DNA of 64,000 bases, from assembly GCF_011839805.1 (NCBI RefSeq), contig NZ_VWPY01000006.1, forward strand, positions 62,001 through 126,000, written 5' to 3'. This document shows, piece by piece, positions 8,318 through 17,485 of this stretch. The first letter of the stretch is position 1. Each line of letters starts with the position of its first letter. The notes beneath the pieces are model-generated. The model worked only from the letters and a program-made list of their open reading frames with translations. It was not told the DNA's origin and made no database searches. The DNA comes from Kineococcus rubinsiae (GTDB lineage: Bacteria; Actinomycetota; Actinomycetes; Actinomycetales; Kineococcaceae). Made by a program: the position numbers and the translations under genes.

Positions 8318-9712
8318 TCAGGGGGCGGGCGGCAGGGCGGAGCGCAGCAGGTCCCAGCGCGCGGCGCGGCCGTCGGCGTTCGGGTGCACCTCGTCCGTCA
8401 GCAGGTCCGGGTGGGCGGCGACGACGCCGGACCAGCGCAGCACGTGCAGGTTCGGCCAGCGGCGCGTGGCGGCGTTCAGCCGGTCGTTGCGGTGGGAGAA
8501 GTAGTACCGCGTCGTGGCGTCCCTGCCGCGGTACCCGAGGTCGTACCAGTAGACGGGCCGGCCGCCCGCGAGCTGCAGGAAGAAGTCGATCTTCTGGTCG
8601 AAGTAGCCGTTGTCGACCGGCACGTGCCCGCTGGGCACGGGGGAGGTGTCGCCCCGCGGCCACGTCGCGGCGGGGAAGGGCGCGCGGTCGCGGAGCGCGT
8701 CGTTCGTGCCGAGCCCGACGACGAGGTAGTGGCTGCCGGCGACGGCCTGCCGGAGGTCCACCCCGGGCATCGGCAGCAGCATCCGGGGCCACGTCGAGCG
8801 GAACTGCGGGTCCTGCACGTAGGCCTGCAGCTCGTCGCTCGTGCCGCCGGGCCAGCCGAAGCAGGCCGCGGTGGCGACCGGGACGCTCGCGGGGATCTGC
8901 TGGGCGGTGCCGCCGCACGCCCCGAAGGTGAGGGAGTCGCCGATCACCGCCATCCGCGGGCGGGCCACCGTCGTGCTCGTGCGCCCGCTGGCCGCGTCCC
9001 AGGTGACGGAACCGTGCTGGAAGTCGCTGCCCCGCCCGCCCGGGACGTCGTGCTCGTCGGAGACCGGGTACCCCAGTTCGCCGCGTTCCCAGCCCCCCGC
9101 GCCCCAGGTGGCGAGGATCGCCCCGCGCACGAGGTGGGCGCCGGTCGACGGGGTCCGGTAGATCGAACCGCCCTGGAACGGCTGGAACGAGCCCTTCGCC
9201 GTGGCCAGCGGCACCTCGTCGCCGACCGGGTACCCGAGGGGGGAGTTCTCCCACCCGGCGGCGGCCCAGGCGTCGCGAACGGGGCCGGAAACGGCGTGCG
9301 CCCCCGTCGCCGGGCTCCAGTACACGGACCCACCCTGGAAGTGCTGGCCCGAACCACCTCGCAGCAGCGGGAAGAACTCGTCCGTGACCGGGAAGCCGAG
9401 CGGGGAGTTCTCCCAGCCGCGCCCGCCGTAGTAGGCGCGCAGGGCGCCGTAGAGGGGGTGCGCCCCCGTGGCGGCGCTCCAGTAGACGGAACCACCCTGG
9501 AACACCTCGGCCACCCCACCACGGGCCACGGGGAACTCGGCGTTGGTGCACGGCCCGAGCCGTCCCGCGTCGCCGCCGAGCCGGGCGTGAGTGGTGGCGA
9601 TGTCGCCGACGGGCGCACAGGCGGCGGCGGCCGCGGGCACCGACGTCGCACCCGGGACCGCGAGCACCGTCGCGGCGAGGAGGAGCGCGGTGCGGGTGCG
9701 GCGCAGGAGCAT
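8318..9712 (-). CDS. Secreted LGFP-repeat SGNH hydrolase
   Basis: A 464-residue protein with a Sec signal peptide (MLLRRTRTALLLAAT... ending AAAA). The N-terminal half holds four LGFP-type repeats (GWENSPLGFPVTDE and similar). The C-terminal half is an SGNH/GDSL esterase: block I GDSLTFG with the nucleophile Ser, block III GLGTND, and the terminal DEVHPN carrying the catalytic Asp and His. ATG at 9712 is preceded by a G-rich ribosome site. I infer a wall-associated esterase or deacetylase acting on envelope polymers; the substrate cannot be told. It shares an upstream region with the FN3 protein gene at 9904. Confidence 0.88.
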   Translation of the reverse strand: MLLRRTRTALLLAATVLAVPGATSVPAAAAACAPVGDIATTHARLGGDAGRLGPCTNAEFPVARGGVAEVFQGGSVYWSAATGAHPLYGALRAYYGGRGWENSPLGFPVTDEFFPLLRGGSGQHFQGGSVYWSPATGAHAVSGPVRDAWAAAGWENSPLGYPVGDEVPLATAKGSFQPFQGGSIYRTPSTGAHLVRGAILATWGAGGWERGELGYPVSDEHDVPGGRGSDFQHGSVTWDAASGRTSTTVARPRMAVIGDSLTFGACGGTAQQIPASVPVATAACFGWPGGTSDELQAYVQDPQFRSTWPRMLLPMPGVDLRQAVAGSHYLVVGLGTNDALRDRAPFPAATWPRGDTSPVPSGHVPVDNGYFDQKIDFFLQLAGGRPVYWYDLGYRGRDATTRYYFSHRNDRLNAATRRWPNLHVLRWSGVVAAHPDLLTDEVHPNADGRAARWDLLRSALPPAP

Positions 9713-9782
9713 GCCCCCCGATCGTCCGCGACCGCTGCGCGGTGACCGGACGCTGGGCCGACCGGGTGGTGCGCCCCCTCCG

Positions 9783-9864
9783 CGTCACCCGATCGGCCCT
9801 GCCACCGCTCAAGGTGGGTGGTGGAACTGCCGCAGGCCGGTTCACCTCCGGCGATCGGGTGACG
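9783..9864. repeat. 13-bp inverted repeat flanking a promoter
   Basis: CGTCACCCGATCG (9783-9795) is repeated as its exact complement at 9852-9864, 56 bases apart, bracketing the sigma-28-like promoter at 9808-9834. The core CGTCACCCG recurs at 24043, and ATCGGGTGACG recurs at 24099-24109 upstream of the CWB2 gene. This suggests a pair of operator sites rather than a terminator. Confidence 0.5.
9808..9834 (+). promoter_or_regulatory. Sigma-28-like (FliA/WhiG-type) promoter
   Basis: CTCAAG, exactly 15 bases, then GCCGCA. It has the same spacing as six other elements in this window. It stands 70 bases upstream of the ATG of the secreted FN3 protein. The -35 is exact; the -10 departs from GCCGAY at one base. 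Confidence 0.55.
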
Positions 9865-9903
9865 TCCGCACAGCTCGTCCCGGCCCCTGCCGACACCAGG
9901 ACC

Positions 9904-12108
9904 ATGAGCCTTCCCCGCCCGCGGTGCACCAGGCACCCCCTGCTCCGCCTGACCACGGCCTCGCTCGCCGCGGGCACCGCTCTGCTGGTCGCCGCAGGAC
10001 CGGCGAACGCCGCCCCCGCGGTCCCGGGTGCGCCGAGCGCGGCGACCACGACCTCGTCCGCGTCGGCGCTGACCGCCCCCACGTTCCCGGACGCGCCGGA
10101 CAACCTCGTGGCGCGGCGGGCCGGCAACACGGTCGTCGTGACGTTCCAGGCCCCCGCCGTCGACGGTGGCGCGGTCGTCCGCCGCTACCGGGTCACCCCC
10201 GTCGTCGACGGCGTGTGGCGCACTGACCTGACCCGGACCACGACGGCCCTCACCGCGTCGTTCACCGGCCTGACGGGGTGGGTCTGGTTCGTCGCGACGG
10301 CCGAGAACGCCGTCGGCAGCAGCCAGGAGTCGCTCGACTCCAACACGCTGGAGATCGGCCTGGGGACGCCGGCGGCGGTCGGGGTTCCCACCGTGTCCCT
10401 GGCCGGCAGCTCGGCCACGAACGCCAGCATGACCGTCCGCTGGTCGGCGCCGGACGACGGGGGCAGCCCGATCACGGGGTACGACCTGCAGGTCATCGAG
10501 AACGGGAACCTGGTCCAGACGGTGCCCGTGTCCGGGCGCACGACGGCGTTCGTGCTGCGCAAGCTGACGCCTGGGGCGCGCTACGAGTTCGCCGTGTCCG
10601 CGCGCAACGCCCGGGGCGCCGGGGACCCGTCCGGTCTCTCGACCCCCGCCTACCTCGCCTTCCCGGCCTCCGCCCCGTCCAGGGTCCGGGCGGAGTACTT
10701 CGGCCCGGGGACGGCCACCCTCGTCACCTGGCTGCCGCCCGCGAGCGACGGCGGAACCCCGGTCACCGGGTACCGCATCACCCCCTATCTCGCCGGCAAG
10801 GCGCTGACGGCCCTCACGCAGACCGTCGACGCCTCCCAGCTGGAGTGCGACTTCGCGGATCTCGCCGCGGGGCAGGCGTACACCTTCGGGGTGCAGGCGC
10901 TGAACTCGGCCGGAGCGGGGGCCATCGCGTTCTCGCCGGCCGTCCGGATCGTCGACGTCCCGGCTCAGGTCGCCCTGCCGAAGGTGCGGATCGACGGTTC
11001 AGCGGCGACGGGTGCGTCGGTGGCGGTCAGCTGGCCGGCGCCCACGACCGGTGGTTCCCCGATCACCGGTTACCGGGTGACGCCCACGGTCGACGGGGTC
11101 CAGGGGGCACCGGTCTTCGTGCGGTTGACGTCCTGGGTCGCCCGGAACGTCCCGGTCGGCGCGCAGTTCTCGGTCGACGTGGCCGCGGTGAACGCCATCG
11201 GCACCGGACCCGCGTCGGACGCCACCGCGGACGCCCTGGTGGCCTACCGGCCGGGCGCGCCGAAGCCGGCCGTGACCGCGTACGCCGGGTCGGGGACCAC
11301 GGTGGACGTGAACTGGGTGCTGGGCGACGACGGTGGGAGCCCCCTCACCGGTCACCTGGTGACGGCGTACCTCGCGGGGCGCGCGGTGGCCACCCAGACC
11401 GCCTCGGACACCGACGAGACGGTCTCGTTCTCCGGGCTGACCGCGGGCAAGACCTACACGTTCGGGGTCCGCGCGCAGAACGCGCTCGGTGACGGTGCGG
11501 AGGCGCTCACCAGGCCCCTCGCGGTCGTCGACGTGCCTCAGACGGTGACGACCCTGTCCGCGGTGGTGGGGGGCACGGCCGCCCGACCGGTCGTGACGCT
11601 GACCTGGAAGGCTCCCGGCACCGGCGCTGCGCCCATCACCGGCTACGACGTGACCACGTACGTCAACGGTGTGCAGGACAGGACTGACAGCGTGCGCTCG
11701 ACGTCCCTCGTCGTCCGTGCGCCGCAGCTCGGCGACTCCTACGAGTTCGAGGTCACGGCGAACAACAGCGCGGGGGCAGGGTTCTCCTCGCCGCTGAGCA
11801 CCCCCGTCACGGTCGCGTTCGCCGCGGCTCCGGTCACCAACGCTTCCGCGGTGTCCGTCGCAGGAGTCGCGACCGTGTCCTGGCGGGACTCCACCCTCTT
11901 CACGGGTGTTCCTGACACCGCGGTCATCGTGACGCCGTACCTGGAGGGGCGGGCGCAGCCGGCCCTCGTCCAGCAGATCGCCCCCGGGGTCGAGACCGTG
12001 GACTTCTCCACGCTGGTCCGCGGGAAGTCGTACACCTTCGGCGTCCGCGCGGTGAACACCGTCGGGCAGGCCCCGGAGGTCCGCACGGCCGCCGTCGTGG
12101 TGCGCTGA
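9904..12108 (+). CDS. Secreted protein of seven fibronectin type III modules
   Basis: A 734-residue protein. I chose ATG at 9904 because it begins a clear signal peptide (MSLPRPRCTRH, then ASLAAGTALLVAAGPANAA). The open frame extends upstream to 9742, but that part overlaps the promoter region. After a short Ala/Thr/Ser segment there are seven FN3 modules of about 95 residues, each with the W-[ST]-x-P strand and the G-x-x-Y-x-F-x-V-x-A-x-N strand. There is no enzymatic domain, sortase motif or membrane anchor. Such proteins act as extracellular adhesins or spacers; that role is inferred. A sigma-28-like promoter precedes it, and a strong hairpin terminator follows at 12114. Confidence 0.85.
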   Translation: MSLPRPRCTRHPLLRLTTASLAAGTALLVAAGPANAAPAVPGAPSAATTTSSASALTAPTFPDAPDNLVARRAGNTVVVTFQAPAVDGGAVVRRYRVTPVVDGVWRTDLTRTTTALTASFTGLTGWVWFVATAENAVGSSQESLDSNTLEIGLGTPAAVGVPTVSLAGSSATNASMTVRWSAPDDGGSPITGYDLQVIENGNLVQTVPVSGRTTAFVLRKLTPGARYEFAVSARNARGAGDPSGLSTPAYLAFPASAPSRVRAEYFGPGTATLVTWLPPASDGGTPVTGYRITPYLAGKALTALTQTVDASQLECDFADLAAGQAYTFGVQALNSAGAGAIAFSPAVRIVDVPAQVALPKVRIDGSAATGASVAVSWPAPTTGGSPITGYRVTPTVDGVQGAPVFVRLTSWVARNVPVGAQFSVDVAAVNAIGTGPASDATADALVAYRPGAPKPAVTAYAGSGTTVDVNWVLGDDGGSPLTGHLVTAYLAGRAVATQTASDTDETVSFSGLTAGKTYTFGVRAQNALGDGAEALTRPLAVVDVPQTVTTLSAVVGGTAARPVVTLTWKAPGTGAAPITGYDVTTYVNGVQDRTDSVRSTSLVVRAPQLGDSYEFEVTANNSAGAGFSSPLSTPVTVAFAAAPVTNASAVSVAGVATVSWRDSTLFTGVPDTAVIVTPYLEGRAQPALVQQIAPGVETVDFSTLVRGKSYTFGVRAVNTVGQAPEVRTAAVVVR

Positions 12109-12113
12109 CCGCA

Positions 12114-12149
12114 CGCCGGGCCCGGCCCCGCACGGGGTCGGGCCCGGCG
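12114..12149 (+). terminator. Strong GC hairpin after the FN3 protein gene
   Basis: Two 17-base arms, 12114-12130 (CGCCGGGCCCGGCCCCG) and 12133-12149, pair with one G-U wobble around a tiny loop. It begins six bases after the stop codon. There is no T-tract, as is common for actinobacterial terminators. Confidence 0.7.
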
Positions 12150-12159
12150 GGTCCCCGGC

Positions 12160-12186
12160 CTTCAGCCCGTCACCCGGACGGCCGAT
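12160..12186 (+). promoter_or_regulatory. Sigma-28-like promoter, degenerate -35
   Basis: CTTCAG-N15-GCCGAT. The -10 is exact and the -35 is near CTCAAG, with the shared 15-base spacer. It ends nine bases before the ATG of the NHL-CWB2 gene, so the transcript would be nearly leaderless or would start within the ribosome site. The spacer contains CGTCACCCGGA, related to the boxes at 9783 and 24043. Confidence 0.4.
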
Positions 12187-12195
12187 GGAGCGGGC

Positions 12196-15036
12196 ATGCC
12201 CCGACGTCCCGTCCTGCCCGCGTGGTCCCGCGACCGGAGCCGCGCCATCGTGGCCTGCCTGCTCGCGGCGGCCGTCCCGGTCGTCGGCCTGGCCGCCGTC
12301 CCCACGGCGCAGGCCGCTCCGTTCGCGCCGGTCATGCTGAACGGGATGCTCTGGGCCGGAACGGGTCAGCCGGGTGCCCCGGTCGCCGGGCCCGCCACCG
12401 CGTCGCCGCTCGAGAGCCCGAACGGCGTCGACGCCGCCGCCGACGGCACCCTCTACATCGCCGACGCGGGCAACAACCAGGTCGAGAAGGTCACGCCGTC
12501 GGGTGAGCTGACCGTCGTCGCCGGCAACGGCCGCCCCGAGGCGCCGCGAGCCGGGGTCGCCACGGCGTCGCCGATGTCCGTCGGTGACGTCGCCGTCGAC
12601 ACGAGCGGGAACGTCTACGTCACCGACCCCGTGAACCACCGCGTGGTCCGCGTGAGCGCCGCCGGCGCCCTGACGGTCATCGCCGGCAGCGGCGTGAACG
12701 GAGCCCCCGTCGCCGGGAGGGCCGTCGACTCCCCGCTGGGGGTCGTGTCGGCCGTGGACGTCGACCGCGCCGGCACCGTCTACGTCGCGGACAGCTTCAA
12801 CGACGTGGTCGTGAAGATCACCGCCGCCGGAGTCCTCTCCGTCGTCAACGGTGCCGCGGCACCCGTGTCCGTGACGGGCGGACTGGCCGTCGACGCGTCC
12901 GGCAACCTGCTGGTCACCGGGTACGGCAACGACCCCGCGGGCGGTTCGCCCGTGCCGCAGCTGAACACCTACTCGCCGACCGGCGTCTATGCAGCCGTCA
13001 ACCTCGCGGGCGACCCCGGGGACATCGCCGTCGACGCGCAGGGCGCCGTCTACTACTCCGAGCACGGCACGGACACCCTCCACGTGCTCCACCCCGACCG
13101 CACCCAGAGCACGGTCATCGCGACCAGCAGCACGAACGCTCCCGCGAGCCCCCTCGGCATCGCGGTCGACGCGCTCGGCGCCGTGTACGTCAGCGACGAG
13201 TTCCGCCCCACGGTCACGAAGCTGACCGACCCGAAGTCCCCGAGCCCCCACTTCACCTCGCCGGCCCCCACGTCCGCGGCGTACAAGCAGCCGTACAGCC
13301 ACACGTTCACGGTGACGGGAACCCCCGCGCCCGCGCTGTCCGTCGTGGGCGCCCTCCCGGCGGGGCTGACCCTGGTCGGGAACGTCCTCCGGGGAACCCC
13401 CACCGCGCTGGGGAGGACGACCTTCACCGTCCGCGCCCAGAACACCTGGGGGCGGGAGGACCAGATCGTCAGCTTCGACGTCGGGGAGCTGACCCTGCCC
13501 GTGGTCACGTCGCCCATGCCGCTGCCCGCCGTGGTGGGGCGCCCGTTCCGGCACACCTTCACCGCCTCCGGGTACGGGACGGTGAAGTGGGCGATCACGG
13601 GAACCCTCCCCAAGGGCCTCACCTTCGACGCCGCGACCGCGACCATCAGCGGGGTTCCGACGCTCAAGGGCAACGCCCTGCTCACCGTCACGGCGACCAA
13701 CCAGGCCGGGCCTGGCCTGCAGCCCATGACCCTCGAGGTCCAGGCGGCACCGTCGCAGCCGACGCGGACCCTCGCGGCCGCCGGTGACGCCAGTGCGACC
13801 GTCACGTGGTCGCCGCCGCTGGACCCGGGGTCCTCCCCGATCACCGGCTACCTCGTCGTGCCGTTCGCGAACGGCCAGCCGCAGGCGCCCGTGCAGGCCC
13901 CCGCGCAGGCGACGACGGTGACGCTCTCGAACCTCACCAACGGGGCGGTCTACATCTTCGCCGTGACCGCGCTGAACGCCGTCGGTCCCGGACTCCCCTC
14001 GAACCCCACGACGTCCGTGGTCCCGTCGGTAGGTGCCCCCCTGCCCGTCGCGCCGGCCCCCGGCACCTACCGGTTCGGCGGCTACGACCGGGTCGCCACG
14101 GGCGTGAACGTCTCGCGGACGCTGTTCCCCTCGCCGCGGTCGGTGAAGGCCGTCGTCCTGTCGACGTCGGGCGGGTACGCCGACGCCCTCGCCGGCGCGC
14201 GCCTCGCGTCGCAGCACTCCGCCCCGCTCCTGCTGACCGACGGCGGGACGCTGCACGCCGACGTCGCCGCCGAGATCCAGCGCGTCCTGGCCGCGGACGG
14301 CACCGTCTACGTCCTCGGCGGCGAGCGAGCCCTCTCGGCGGAGGTCGGCGCCGCCGTCGCCGCGCTGTCCCCGGGCTACCGGGTCACCCGCCTCCAGGGC
14401 GAGAACCGCTTCTCCACCACCGCCGCCATCGCGACCACCCTGTCCGACGGTGGTGCGACGGGTCCCATCTACCTGGCCAACGGCCTGAACTACCCCGACG
14501 GCCTCGCCGTGTCGGCCCTCGCCGCGCACACCGGCGGGGTCCTGCTCCTGACCGACGGGGAGACGCTGCCGCAGGCGACCCTCGACTACCTCCAGCTCCA
14601 CGACCCCGCGGGCGCGCGCACCGTCGCGGTGGGTGGGGCCGCCGCCAAGGCCGCGGCCTCCTCGCCCCTGCCCCGGCTGACGGCCGCAGCGATCGCGCAG
14701 AAGGCCGTCGTCGGCAAGAACCGCTACGACACCGCCCGCCTCGTCGCGCAGGAGTTCCCGAAGACCGCAGCGGTCTCAGGGGCCAAGGTGACGACCGTCG
14801 GTCTGGCCACCGGTGAGAACTGGCCCGACGCCCTCGTCGGGTCCGCCGCCCTCGGGAACCTCGGCGGCCCGCTGCTGCTGACGCCCAAGAGCGCGCTCGG
14901 GCCCGAGGCGACCAGCGCCGTCGGTGCACTGGTCAAGGGCGGCACGGTCACGACGGGCATCGTCCTGGGGGGTCGGGACACGGTGAGCGAGGGCGCGTCC
15001 GACGCCTTCGCGAAGCTGGTGCCCGTCACGAAGTGA
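12196..15036 (+). CDS. Secreted NHL-propeller / Ig-like / FN3 / CWB2 surface protein
   Basis: A 946-residue protein. ATG at 12196 follows a GGAGCGGG ribosome site and starts a signal peptide (SRAIVACLLAAAVPVVGLAAVP ... AQA). Domains in order: an NHL-type beta-propeller with repeats such as PNGVDAAADGTLYIADAGNN and VDTSGNVYVTDPVNHRVV (about 45-345); two putative Ig-like modules with GLPAGLTL-type turns (about 350-515); one FN3 module (about 520-610); and three CWB2 (PF04122) repeats with RVATGVNVSRTLF, RFSTTAAIA and RYDTARLVA signatures. CWB2 triplets anchor S-layer-type proteins non-covalently to anionic wall polymers. I infer a surface adhesin held in the wall by the CWB2 domain. Confidence 0.88.
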   Translation: MPRRPVLPAWSRDRSRAIVACLLAAAVPVVGLAAVPTAQAAPFAPVMLNGMLWAGTGQPGAPVAGPATASPLESPNGVDAAADGTLYIADAGNNQVEKVTPSGELTVVAGNGRPEAPRAGVATASPMSVGDVAVDTSGNVYVTDPVNHRVVRVSAAGALTVIAGSGVNGAPVAGRAVDSPLGVVSAVDVDRAGTVYVADSFNDVVVKITAAGVLSVVNGAAAPVSVTGGLAVDASGNLLVTGYGNDPAGGSPVPQLNTYSPTGVYAAVNLAGDPGDIAVDAQGAVYYSEHGTDTLHVLHPDRTQSTVIATSSTNAPASPLGIAVDALGAVYVSDEFRPTVTKLTDPKSPSPHFTSPAPTSAAYKQPYSHTFTVTGTPAPALSVVGALPAGLTLVGNVLRGTPTALGRTTFTVRAQNTWGREDQIVSFDVGELTLPVVTSPMPLPAVVGRPFRHTFTASGYGTVKWAITGTLPKGLTFDAATATISGVPTLKGNALLTVTATNQAGPGLQPMTLEVQAAPSQPTRTLAAAGDASATVTWSPPLDPGSSPITGYLVVPFANGQPQAPVQAPAQATTVTLSNLTNGAVYIFAVTALNAVGPGLPSNPTTSVVPSVGAPLPVAPAPGTYRFGGYDRVATGVNVSRTLFPSPRSVKAVVLSTSGGYADALAGARLASQHSAPLLLTDGGTLHADVAAEIQRVLAADGTVYVLGGERALSAEVGAAVAALSPGYRVTRLQGENRFSTTAAIATTLSDGGATGPIYLANGLNYPDGLAVSALAAHTGGVLLLTDGETLPQATLDYLQLHDPAGARTVAVGGAAAKAAASSPLPRLTAAAIAQKAVVGKNRYDTARLVAQEFPKTAAVSGAKVTTVGLATGENWPDALVGSAALGNLGGPLLLTPKSALGPEATSAVGALVKGGTVTTGIVLGGRDTVSEGASDAFAKLVPVTK

Positions 15037-15037
15037 C

Positions 15038-15051
15038 GGGGGACGCCCCCC
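15038..15051 (+). terminator. Short GC hairpin after the NHL-CWB2 gene
   Basis: GGGGG-ACG-CCCCC directly after the stop codon at 15034-15036. A small stem without a T-tract; a weak terminator at best. Confidence 0.4.
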
Positions 15052-15100
15052 TCGACCCCGGGGGCCGGCGTGTCCGCGCCGGGGGCGGAGGAGCGGACCC

Positions 15101-15127
15101 CTCAAGATCGGCCCCGCACCTGCCGAC
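15101..15127 (+). promoter_or_regulatory. Sigma-28-like promoter before a diguanylate cyclase gene
   Basis: CTCAAG-N15-GCCGAC, an exact match to the window consensus. The -10 ends ten bases before the ATG at 15138, so translation may be leaderless or may start a little downstream (an in-frame GTG lies at 15165). Confidence 0.6.
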
Positions 15128-15137
15128 GTCCTTCCTC

Positions 15138-17420
15138 ATGACCGTCCCGTCCGGCGCCGAGCGCGTGAGGCGACGTCTCGCCCTCCGCGCCACGCCGACC
15201 GCGGCGTTCGCGCTGCTCTACGTCGTCGCCGTCCTCGTCGGGCGCGCCACCCGCGTCGAGGAGACCGGGCCCGCCGTGGTGTGGCCGGCCGGGGCCGTCG
15301 GGTTCTGCTGGCTCGCCGTCGTCGGGAGCACCCGCGGCCGCCGGCTGCGTGCGGCGCTGGCGATCGCCCTCCTCGGGGTCGTGACCCTCCGCGTCGCGGG
15401 CGGGGCCGTGCCGCTGGCCGTCGCGCTCGGCCTGAGCGGGGCCGTGCACGCGCTGGTCGGGACCGGGCTCGTGAGCGCCCTGCAGCGGCGGCGCGGACGC
15501 CCGGGGTGCCGGCTCCGCGAGGTCGCCGACCTCGGCGCGCTGCTCGCCGGGTCGGCCGGCGGGGCGCTGGCCGGCGGGATCGTCGGGGCGGTCGTCCTCC
15601 ACGCGACCGTCGGCGTCCCGGTCCCCGCCTTCGTCCTGTCCCACGGCCTGCGGGTCGGGGTCAGCACCTTCGTCCTCACCGCGATCGTCGTGCGGCTCGC
15701 CGACCCCGTCGAGCGGCGCCTGGTCGGCACCGCACGAGAAGCCTGGGAGGCGGTCGGCGCCACGCTCGTCGTGGCCGGGGCCTACCTCGTCGTCTTCGCC
15801 GGGACCGTCCGCCTGCCGATCGCGTACCTGCTCCTGCCGCTCAGCCTGTGCGTCGCGCTGCGCCTCGCCACGACCCTCGCCGCGCTGCACGTCGTCCTCG
15901 TCGGGGGCCTCGTCGTCCTCGCCACGGTCCACGGCACCGGTCCCTTCGCGGACGAGGGGCCCGCGACGATCCTGCTGGCGCAGTCCTACATCGCCGTCGT
16001 CGCGCTCGTGACCCTGGTCCTCGCCCTGCACCGCGACGAGCGCCACCGCCTCGTCGAGGACGCCCGCGCCGCCCACGCCCGCGCCGACGAGCAGGCCGCG
16101 ATGCTCCGCACGGTCATCGACACCACGAGCGACGGCATCAGCGTCGTCGACGCCGCGGGCGGGCTCGTGTTCAGCAACCCCGCCGCCCAGGCGATCTTCA
16201 CGCGGCCGCCCGCGCTGCTGTCCCCGGAGGAGACCGCCCGCTACTACCGGCTGAGCACCCCGGACGGCCGCCCGCTGGCGCCGCCGGACCGTCCGCTGGA
16301 CCACGCCCTGCGCGGCGAGGACGTCCCGGCGACCGACGTCGTCGTCGACAGCCCGGGCTTCGACGCCCCCCGCATCCTCGAGATGACCGCCCGCCCCCTG
16401 CCCGCGGCGGCCGGCGCCGTCATGGGGTTCCGCGACGTCACGGCCCAGCGGGCCTCGGCCGCGGAGGTCGCCTCCAGCCGCGACCTGTTCGCGGGCGTCC
16501 TCGACGCCTCCGTCGACTTCGCGATCGTCAGCACCACGCTCGACGGCCGCATCACCCTGTTCAACTCCGGCGCCGAGCGCATGAGCGGCTGGAGCGCGCA
16601 GGAGATGCTGGGCCGCAGCCCGAGCCGGCTGCACGACCCGGCCGAGATCGCCGCCCGCGCCGCGGAGCTCGGCGTCCCCGCCGGCAACGGGGTCCTCGTG
16701 GCCGGCATCCACGACGGCGGCACCGAGACCCGGCGCTGGACGTACCGGCACCGCGACGGCAGCACCAAGCAGGTCAGCGTCACGGTGTCCGCGCTGCGCG
16801 ACGGCGCGGGAGCCGTCCACGGGTACATGGGGGTCGCGCGCGACCTCACGGCGGAGCTCGCGGCCGCCGCCGAGCTCGCCGAGTTCCAGGAGGCGCTGCA
16901 CCACCAGGCGCTGCACGACCCCCTGACGGCGCTGCCGAACCGGGCCCTGTTCCACGACCGGCTCGAGCACGCCATCGCCGGCGCGGCCCGCAGCGCGGGC
17001 GGGCTCGGGCTGCTCTACCTCGACCTCGACGGGTTCAAGGTCGTCAACGACACCTCGGGGCACGCGGCCGGGGACGAGGTGCTGCGGTGCGTCGCGCAAC
17101 GGCTCACGGCCTGCCTGCGCCCCGGCGACACGCTCGCGCGGATGGGCGGGGACGAGTTCGCCGTCGTCTGCCCGGACATCGACGACGACGGCCTGCACGC
17201 CGTCGCCGACCGGGTGCTCGGCGCGGTGTCCGACCCTTTCCCGCTGCCGATCGGGACCTTCCGCGTCGGCGTCAGCATCGGGATGGCCATGGCCACGGCG
17301 TCCACGACGGCGGAGCAGCTCCTGCAGTCCGCCGACGAGGCCATGTACGCCGCCAAGCGCGCGGGCAAGAACCGTGCGTCCCGGCACCGCTGGCCCGCCG
17401 CCGCGCTCCTCGACGTCTAG
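15138..17420 (+). CDS. Membrane diguanylate cyclase, MASE1-PAS-PAS-GGDEF
   Basis: A 760-residue protein that makes cyclic di-GMP from two GTP. An N-terminal MASE1-like sensor with about eight membrane helices (residues 20-290) is followed by two PAS domains (about 310-440 and 455-585) and a GGDEF domain. The active-site motif GGDEF at 670-674 is intact. The inhibitory I-site RPGD at 661-664 sits exactly five residues upstream, so product inhibition is expected. There is no EAL domain. I chose ATG 15138; an in-frame start at 15033 would run through the promoter. A sigma-28-like promoter lies just upstream. The gene is followed by a PP2C-type phosphatase 65 bases away. Confidence 0.92.
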   Translation: MTVPSGAERVRRRLALRATPTAAFALLYVVAVLVGRATRVEETGPAVVWPAGAVGFCWLAVVGSTRGRRLRAALAIALLGVVTLRVAGGAVPLAVALGLSGAVHALVGTGLVSALQRRRGRPGCRLREVADLGALLAGSAGGALAGGIVGAVVLHATVGVPVPAFVLSHGLRVGVSTFVLTAIVVRLADPVERRLVGTAREAWEAVGATLVVAGAYLVVFAGTVRLPIAYLLLPLSLCVALRLATTLAALHVVLVGGLVVLATVHGTGPFADEGPATILLAQSYIAVVALVTLVLALHRDERHRLVEDARAAHARADEQAAMLRTVIDTTSDGISVVDAAGGLVFSNPAAQAIFTRPPALLSPEETARYYRLSTPDGRPLAPPDRPLDHALRGEDVPATDVVVDSPGFDAPRILEMTARPLPAAAGAVMGFRDVTAQRASAAEVASSRDLFAGVLDASVDFAIVSTTLDGRITLFNSGAERMSGWSAQEMLGRSPSRLHDPAEIAARAAELGVPAGNGVLVAGIHDGGTETRRWTYRHRDGSTKQVSVTVSALRDGAGAVHGYMGVARDLTAELAAAAELAEFQEALHHQALHDPLTALPNRALFHDRLEHAIAGAARSAGGLGLLYLDLDGFKVVNDTSGHAAGDEVLRCVAQRLTACLRPGDTLARMGGDEFAVVCPDIDDDGLHAVADRVLGAVSDPFPLPIGTFRVGVSIGMAMATASTTAEQLLQSADEAMYAAKRAGKNRASRHRWPAAALLDV

Positions 17421-17485
17421 GTGTCGCCCCCGCCCGCGCCGCGACAGACAGTGACGTGCGGGTGCGGAGAGTGCATGCTGGAGGG

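Noticed and set aside
10999-14601. A 1200-codon open frame on the minus strand opposite the FN3 and NHL-CWB2 genes
   Set aside because: It is an antisense frame produced by high GC at third positions; its translation is Gly/Arg/Asp-rich and repetitive with no domain, while the plus-strand genes have clear domains. Similar antisense frames (for example 25662-28868, 32582-35910 and 38003-41245) were rejected for the same reason.
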